From Ceraceosorus guamensis (lineage: Eukaryota; Basidiomycota; Exobasidiomycetes; Ceraceosorales; Ceraceosoraceae), in NCBI RefSeq assembly GCF_003144195.1, contig NW_020290067.1:1-64000 (forward strand): a stretch of 64,000 bases of DNA, read 5' to 3'. The notes below the pieces were generated by a model. It was not told where the DNA came from, made no database searches, and saw only the letters and a list, made by a program, of their open reading frames with translations. Below are positions 58,272 through 64,000 of the stretch, one piece after another. A program made the position numbers and the translations under genes. How positions within the stretch are numbered: position 1 is the first letter of the stretch; the number at the start of each line of letters is the position of its first letter.

Positions 58272-58948
58272 ATGTCTTCCGCTGCTCCCTGGCGCGCTTT
58301 CTTCGGGTGAGTTTTCTATTTCCATTCGTCCTTTTCTGCTCTCGCGCTCGTGCTGGTCTTTGCCCTGCTCTCTGCTCCACGTCCGAACACACCAGAGACC
58401 GGATCAGGGCAGATCAGGCAGGCAGTCAGCCAGCCAGTCAGGCGGCAGCTTCTTCGCGTGTTCTCATCTCTACAGGTGCTGACTCTCTCTCTCTCTCTCT
58501 CTCTGTCCTTTCCCATTCGCCGCAAACGCAACGGTTGTCATTTGCAAGGTACAACAAGTACACGCAAATTGCTGGACAAGCTACTCGAGCTGCGCTCAAG
58601 GAAGCCGAAAGGGTAGAGGCTGATCGTAGAGGTGTTCTCAGTCTACGTTTTCAAGAGTGGAAGGATGGTCAGTCCGGTGAACACGTGAGTGGTCTCGTCT
58701 GCCTTTTAGCCGCTCGAAATTGCATTCCGCGTTCGCAAGAGATGAAGCAGAAGTAAAGAATGGAAGGAGCGCGGGGATAATGGGTGCAGGTATTGTTGGC
58801 GCCTGCGAGTAGAGCGGGACGGGTCTCGGCGGTAAGGGCAACGACGAGTGGCCTTTGGCCCCCTACCCCTACTCAGCTGATCGGTCAGGCCCGCACTGGA
58901 CGTCGCCCTGCAATACCCCAGACGGAGACGGGTGAAGCGAATGAGTAG
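58272..58948 (+). CDS. ATP15: ATP synthase epsilon subunit, mitochondrial
   Basis: Exons 58272-58306 and 58549-58684, with a probable third exon 58790-58948; 109 residues if complete. The epsilon subunit sits on the central stalk of F1. The spliced start MSSAAPWRAFFG|YNKYTQIAGQATRAALKEAE matches the family pattern (W-R near the N-terminus, Y..Y..IA....R.ALK), then RRGVLSLRFQEWKDGQSGE. The long 242-nt intron 1 holds a CT tract. The C-terminus is the weak part. Reading on after GEH gives VLLAPASRAGRV.. and a 53-codon final exon, longer than most fungal homologues, while retaining the last intron would end the protein at 58756. Confidence 0.75.
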
Positions 58949-59135
58949 ACGGCAAAGCCTGGAAGCGCGAATCGGCCTTCAACGGTAGCCTTTTGGGCTA
59001 CGTGATGCTGTTTCGAGCATCCAATGGCTCGTGTACGCGTTGGGCGTGGGGCGCAAAGGCGCCCGAGATTCGCCAAGACCTGCAAAACGTATCACATGCC
59101 AAACGATCGCTCGCGCACAAAGCTGACAGTCGCCC

Positions 59136-59183
<48 letters not shown>

Positions 59184-59197
59184 CGCGCGCTTCTTCC
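58949..59197. other. ATP15 3' region with (CT)n tract
   Basis: A (CT)n microsatellite lies at 59136-59180. Nothing else was recognised. Confidence 0.6.
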
Positions 59198-59537
59198 TCA
59201 AATACAGATCGTTATGGCCAAGCAACAGCAGAACAAGTCTGCCTAAAGGATCTCGTCGCTCTTCGTGTTGGACATGTGGTCGATAAAGATGAGGGAGGCG
59301 GACATTCCAAATCCTCACAAATTCGATGTCGACCAAGGCTTGCTCGTCATCGACAACGCTGGCCGGCGCGTTGGCCAGCACAATCGACTTGAAGCGCATA
59401 GTCAAGTTCCGAAGCTGTTCTTCAAATACTAGATCTGAACGAGCAATCGAAAGACTTGATTGATTACCCCTTTTGCTTGCTTTTGGTGGGCTTTGTGCGA
59501 GAGGATTGCAGACATCTTCAGACAAGCGGGCTTGCAT
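59198..59537 (-). CDS. Doubtful small gene, unknown
   Basis: A minus-strand frame from Met 59537 reads MQARLSEDVCNPLAQ .. DLVFEEQLRNLTMRFKSIVL .. DDEQALVDIEF, looking like a compact helical protein. A GTGAGG donor at 59318 and a CTTTAG acceptor at 59243 would join it to ADLFCCCLAITICI and a stop (87 residues, exons 59537-59319 and 59242-59198). I recognise no family. The Cys/Ile-rich end is odd, so the splice could be wrong or the whole frame fortuitous. Confidence 0.3.
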
Positions 59538-59892
59538 GCGCGGTTCGTCTGGGGATGGGGAAACAGCGCATCAGCCGCGCGCGAGTCTGCAAAGGGTTGA
59601 GAAAGAGGCGCAATGGAAGTGACCAAACAGCTTCATCATCGCTCGCGCACGCTTCAAGGGGGGAGATACAGGACGCGTGTCAAGAGTCTTGGTGAGGGGG
59701 CAAGTTTAGCACCTCTTTCGGTGTGCTTTGCACGACGAGCTAGGAGCGTATCCGATTTCGCAAGGCGCGCGCGCGCGCGGACGAGGTAGGAGATTGCGCA
59801 AGGAAAGCGATGATGGTGCAGGAGAAAATGTCCCAGACGAGGACGAGTGTGGTAGCAGTCAGAGTTGGGAGGGTGGGGGGGGGGAAGCTGCT
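59538..59892. other. Gene-free region before the methyltransferase
   Basis: 355 bp with a (GC)n stretch near 59766-59778 and a short G-run near 59875. No gene seen. Confidence 0.5.
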
Positions 59893-61012
59893 TCACTTGA
59901 CGGCAATGGCGATGTAAAGAGATCCTGCGTAGCCAGAGGAAGCAAAGTGTTTTGTGGCTTGCTCAAAGAAGCTGTCCCAAGCTTGAGCAGTGGACATGCC
60001 GGCGATGGGATCCGTCTGAGCGTAGTGCAAGACGGCCTGCTTGAGCGCTTGCACCACCATCAGGTAGTTCTGCGAAGATTTGAGCAAAACGTCTCGATGC
60101 AGCGATGCTTCGAAACCTGATGGGCTGGCAAAAGGCCAAGGATGAGTAAAGGTGTTTACCTTTTCCTCGAGGAAACCGTTGCTGGTGACATGATCGAGCA
60201 TGTTCAGACAGATGCCCGTCGGGTCCTTGTCCGTCCTTGACCATAGCCCCTCGCAAATCTCCTTCATGGTGCGCTCCACGCTGTTGGTGGGTGGGTTGGG
60301 AAGCGGATCCAACTCGACCAATTGCAATGTACCTCCTTCCCTCAACAACCGTCGCAGATTGCGAATGGCTTGAGCGTACTGCACCGTGTTCATCGCTAGC
60401 AGCACGAAGCGCATCTGCACCAAATCGTACTGATTGTGCATGTGCGCAGGAAATTCCTGCAAGACATTGTGCTGGATGTAGGTGATTTGCAGGTCTTTGC
60501 TGGTCTGATGCGTGGTCACCTTGCTCAAGTCTATATCGCAACCTTGCAACTCTACATCCGCCCGCAATTTCTGTCCATCTTGACCCTCTTTCCATAGCCT
60601 TTCCAGCCAAATTCCTGTACCTGTCGCCACATCTAGAACCCTGTGCACCCGACTCAGATCGAATGGGGCCGTGTGGATGTACTCTCGCCCGGGAAATAGA
60701 GCCGTAAAGATCTTTTGCTGAAGATTCAGCCTGTCGAGTCGGATGAGGGAGATGCGTGATTTTGAAGACGGTCGTCAGGTGCAAGGAAGTGAGAAAGGGG
60801 GGGGGGGGGGGGGGAGGGGGGGGGTTTGGAGTTGATCACGGTGGTGAGTGACGCTACATGCGCTCGAAGCTCGACTTGGGACTTGGTGATGAGCTGGAGA
60901 GGGAGCAATGATGATCATCGACGAAGACTCACCGTTCAGCCTCGGTGGGAGCACCCGCAAGAAGGTACTCGAGGTGCTTGTCATCATTCTGATTCGTGCT
61001 CGACGTCGACAT
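59893..61012 (-). CDS. SAM-dependent methyltransferase, LaeA-like
   Basis: Two exons on the minus strand, 61012-60933 and 60730-59893; 305 residues. The seven-strand methyltransferase fold is clear: motif I VLDVATGTGIWLERL (~60-74) binds S-adenosylmethionine, then LQGCDIDLSKV, DLVQMRFVLLAMN and LREGGTLQLVELDP. The opening LEYLLAGAPTEAERLNLQQKIF resembles fungal LaeA/TAM-type methyltransferases. Many of these act on small molecules or influence secondary metabolism; the substrate here is unknown and no biosynthetic cluster surrounds it. The 202-nt intron is unusual in containing an almost pure G-run (about 60799-60824 on the plus strand), possibly an assembly weak point. The join GAA CG|G CTG restores conserved sequence. 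Confidence 0.82.
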
Positions 61013-61966
61013 GGTGAGGGGATCTGATCTGCGTGAAGCTGCGGTGACCGTATACGTCTCGGAGGCTGCTTGATGAATGTGTCGAGAGATTGGTCAAGTG
61101 TGAGAGGTGCGTAAGAGGAAGGAGATGGAAGAGGTCAAAGGCGGGCCTCTCTCCCCGGTGTCAAGCAGCATTCCTTGAGTGCATCTTTGGACAAGGCGAG
61201 TCGCGGCACGGCAAGGTGAGCAACACCGTTGATGGCATGGCATGCCTGTTCCGTCCCAATCACGATTCACCCGCGGCACGGGGCCTTCGTGACAGCTGAT
61301 ATAGTTGGATCACGAATTGAGGTCCAACTCGTAAATGACCCACGCAAAATCCACACTCCTCACTCACGACTCCGTTCACATTCAAATTCTTGAGCATCGT
61401 CACTGAACTTGAGAGGACCGCATGACCGCATGACACCAAAGTTCCCAGCACTCGTTTACAGTCAAAAGTACCTCATGACTGGGCGCCGCGTTGCAAGAGA
61501 GGCGCCTGCATATATGCTCCTCGGCGTGACCCCCCCGCCGCAACTTCCCTTGACGTTGTTCGCGCGACGCATGACCCGAGCCTGAGTATCGCATCCGTAA
61601 AGATTTCAAATGTCATGCCGATCTGGAGCACAGCTGCACAGCACTTGAGGAAGGGGGGCCTACGATTACCTGTATAGTGTGAGTCGCATTAGACAAAGGC
61701 ATTAGACGGACGGAGAAGAAAAGAGAGAACAAAGGGGGTGGGCGTGCGTGCCTGCACTTGCGTCTTCTGACGCTCGAGCTGCTGGGCTTTTTGGTCACAT
61801 TCAACATTCGCACATGCGCGCGATCAGGACAATGTCGTTAAAACAAATCTCATTTATCATCTTGCCGAGTCCCGTTCGAGTGTCGAAAAGCTCGCACATG
61901 CGAGACGAGACGAGACGAGACGAGACGTGACGTGACGTGACGTGGGAGCCGCACTAACGTCAGCAT
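61013..61966. other. Gene-free region methyltransferase to proteasome gene
   Basis: 954 bp. Contains CCAATCACGATTCACCC near 61255, GATCACGAATTGAGG near 61310, and a compound (GAGAC)n(GTGAC)n repeat at about 61898-61942 beside the proteasome gene's 3' end. No gene seen. Confidence 0.5.
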
Positions 61967-63262
61967 TTAGTCCCTCTCCGCAAGCCTATCCAGCACAGCT
62001 CCAACCTCCTCCTCCGTCAATTTTCTAAAGCGCCTCTGCGCTTGAGCCTCCTTGCTCTCATCGTTCAAATCTGCTGCCTTTTCGCCCCCCACGATGGCCA
62101 CTTCCAGTTCTTCCGCCTTGAGGTCCTGAGAGAGGACCGTAGCCAGGGTGGAAACGGCCAGCTCGATGACTTCTTGAGATCCCATGCGTCTAGAAATCGC
62201 TTCGGCTTCGGCTGCTGCTGCATCTGCGCTGTGCTCCGCTCCTGCAGAAGCTGCTGCTCCCTCGGCAGCTCCGGCAGATGCCGTCGTGCTAGACGTCTTT
62301 TTGAATTGCTTCTCCAAATAATTGATCGCTTCGGTTTGCCTAAAGGATTGGCAAGATATCGAGGCAGTCAACACGACATTCCGGGGTTGGCGGTAACAAG
62401 CGAGCGCTCGAAGCATAAAGTCGCGACGCGGTACGCACGCCCCTAGCCGTCCCCCTTTGGCATACTCACTTGGCACCAGCGGCCGTAGCTCTGAATCCTA
62501 CATAATACCCAGCAGGATCAATCTTGAAGACTTGCGGTTCTCCAAAATCCAGACCGATAATGATCATGGAGATGCCCAAAGGTCTCATAGCAGCTCTTTG
62601 CGTATAGACTTGATTGATGTTGGCGATCCGTTTGGCAAGCAGGTCAGGTGTGATATCATAGCCATGCTTGTACTTGAATTCGGCAGCTTCCGAGCGAGCT
62701 CGCTGCACTTGGGAGCGTGCGTCGGCTGAGAGGAGATGGGGAGAAGGAGGGGTAAGGGAGCATGAAGGATGAGAGAGGCAAGTTCAGCAAGTCCGACCTC
62801 GTCATGCTTCTCTGTCTTTTTACACTCACCGATTCGCCCAGTCACGATGCATCCGATCTCTTGCGTGATCTTGAAGATGTGCGTCACGCTCGATGGCTCC
62901 AGCAGTTTGTCCTGATGGTAAAGGGGGAGAAGGGGTTATGAGCAAAGAGTCACGAGGCTGCCTCCTAGAAAAAAAAAAAGCCAGTCCAGCGCAGATGTTC
63001 AAGACATGCCACCTCTTTTCCATCGGGTAGAACCCTGGTGTGCCCTGTTGCTCTGCAAGATCGACTGAATGCTGTGCGCTCGCTGTCTACGTCCACTCAC
63101 AGGAATCTTTTTCTGCGTGCAGACTACAGCTGTGTCCTTGCCCCTGACAGAGATGGAGGTGAAGCCGGCAGCAGCGATAGCTTTGAACGCATACTCTACC
63201 TGGTACAGCCTCCCGTCGGGGGAAAAGACGGTGAGGTATCTGTCGTAGCTACTGCGAGACAT
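61967..63262 (-). CDS. SCL1: Proteasome subunit alpha-1
   Basis: Four exons on the minus strand: 63262-63101, 62911-62830, 62725-62470, 62339-61967; 290 residues. It is an outer-ring alpha subunit of the 20S proteasome (PSMA6/Scl1 type). The alpha-subunit signature is at the start, [17 protein letters not shown], preceded by [12 protein letters not shown]. Later blocks include [78 protein letters not shown] and the end [20 protein letters not shown]. It is longer than yeast Scl1 (252 aa) because of an Ala/Ser/Gly-rich insertion (~185-215), an unusual place for low complexity in this rigid fold, and a longer loop before the C-terminus. Confidence 0.95.
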
Positions 63263-64000
63263 TCTTGCAAGGGCCCCCAAAGAGTCGGGCGCGTCTGATG
63301 TGTATGATCTCTGTGGTCCGGGTCAGGATGGGGGGCGTTGTTTGGAAGGCGAATGTGCGGGGTGATGGGACGCTCGACGCTCTGACTTGACTGTTACGCA
63401 GTCGAGACTCGAGACTGACTGACAACTTTCGAGTTTCGGGCTTCGTCATGTATGTACACGCGCCCTTTGCACACAGCAAGCATCCAGCTTAGCTAGGATG
63501 GTCGGTGCGTCGATGGAAGCGTACGCACGCGCGGCCACAGCGAGCGAAAGCATCACGTGATGCATGCAGCATCGATTCACTCGAGACGGTGACTCAAGAC
63601 TCGCTTGCTTGCTTGCTGCCTGCTTGGCTTGGGTTGGCGCGCGCGTCAAGGCGCGTCAATCTACGCGGGTGCGGGTGCGGGTGCGTGCGCGTGATGCCTT
63701 GCCCTCTGGACACGCGCCTTTCGTGACATCGACATCCAACACCTCACCGCATCGCGCCGCACCGCACCTCACCGCATCGCACCTCATCTTGGCAGCTCGC
63801 AACTCACGCTTCACCCTCGTCTCCCCACACTCGGTCACTTTGCCCATTCTTGACACCCCATGCAGACAGTTCGGATCGACCCTGAGCCCTGAGCCCTGCC
63901 TGCTTCGCTTCAAGCTTGCATCGCACTAGACCAGCATCGCGTGCCCCCTTGACCCAAAGCCGTGCTCAATCTCGACGCGACCGAGCAGAATCATACCTCT
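63263..64000. other. Right-end region upstream of SCL1
   Basis: 738 bp. Holds the proteasome-gene promoter and a GCGGGTGCGGGTGCGGGTGCG run (~63665-63687) and CCGCACCGCACCTCACCGCATCGC-type repeats (~63745-63785). No gene start was recognised before the window ends. Confidence 0.5.

Noticed and set aside
59024-59392. Plus-strand frame through the (CT)n tract
   Set aside because: Coding potential comes from the repeat (Ser-Leu run) and no conserved part is visible.
59893-61012. Secondary-metabolite cluster around the LaeA-like methyltransferase
   Set aside because: Its neighbours are a proteasome subunit and mitochondrial genes; no synthase or tailoring enzymes adjoin it.
1-64000. Transposons, LTR elements or virus-derived genes
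   Set aside because: No transposase, reverse transcriptase, integrase or capsid-like motif and no long terminal repeats were seen; only short repeats are present.

Overview
The window is nuclear DNA of a fungus, most likely a basidiomycete of the Ustilaginomycotina (smut and relatives) type. The reasons are compact GC-rich genes split by many 55-200 bp introns with GTGAGT-like donors, TTAGGG-type telomere repeats, no bacterial-style operons, and protein sequences that match fungal housekeeping families. This lineage call rests on recognition, not on a search. All exon boundaries below were placed by hand from GT..AG signals, reading-frame phase and family conservation.

Left end (1-12.4 kb): a short telomere-type (CCCTAA)n tract at 51-96, an intron-bearing tRNA-Leu(CAA) on the minus strand, then SLD2 (+) facing RFA1/RPA70 (-), BRF1 (+) and methylenetetrahydrofolate reductase (+). 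A 40-base poly-C run followed by 40 N marks an assembly gap just after it. Next (12.4-28.3 kb): a small unknown two-exon gene, the Golgi GDP-mannose transporter VRG4, a quinone-oxidoreductase-like dehydrogenase, squalene synthase ERG9 (-), and the ER mannosyltransferase ALG9. ALG9 and VRG4 both serve mannosylation, one in the ER and one in the Golgi. SMC4 of condensin (-) fills 28.6-33.8 kb.

The most unusual part is 35.5-46.9 kb. It starts with a small, very cysteine-rich three-exon gene. Three tandem, same-strand, strongly diverged paralogues follow. Each has a 19-nt first exon encoding MPxY.., a phase-1 intron, an RRM-like domain, a second conserved alpha/beta-looking domain, a charged coiled coil cut by an intron at the same place, and (in two of three) an Arg/Ser-rich tail. 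The first copy has three in-frame stop codons but no frameshift. I do not recognise this family.

Right end (47-64 kb): eIF1A, CDC45, the spliceosome factor YJU2 facing a very long mitochondrial uL23m, a divergently placed ATP synthase epsilon subunit, a doubtful small minus-strand gene, a LaeA-like methyltransferase (-), and proteasome subunit alpha-1 (-).

Intergenic DNA is rich in short recurring words of the type AGTCGTGAGT / ATTCACGATT and in microsatellites. No transposon or virus-derived coding sequence was recognised.
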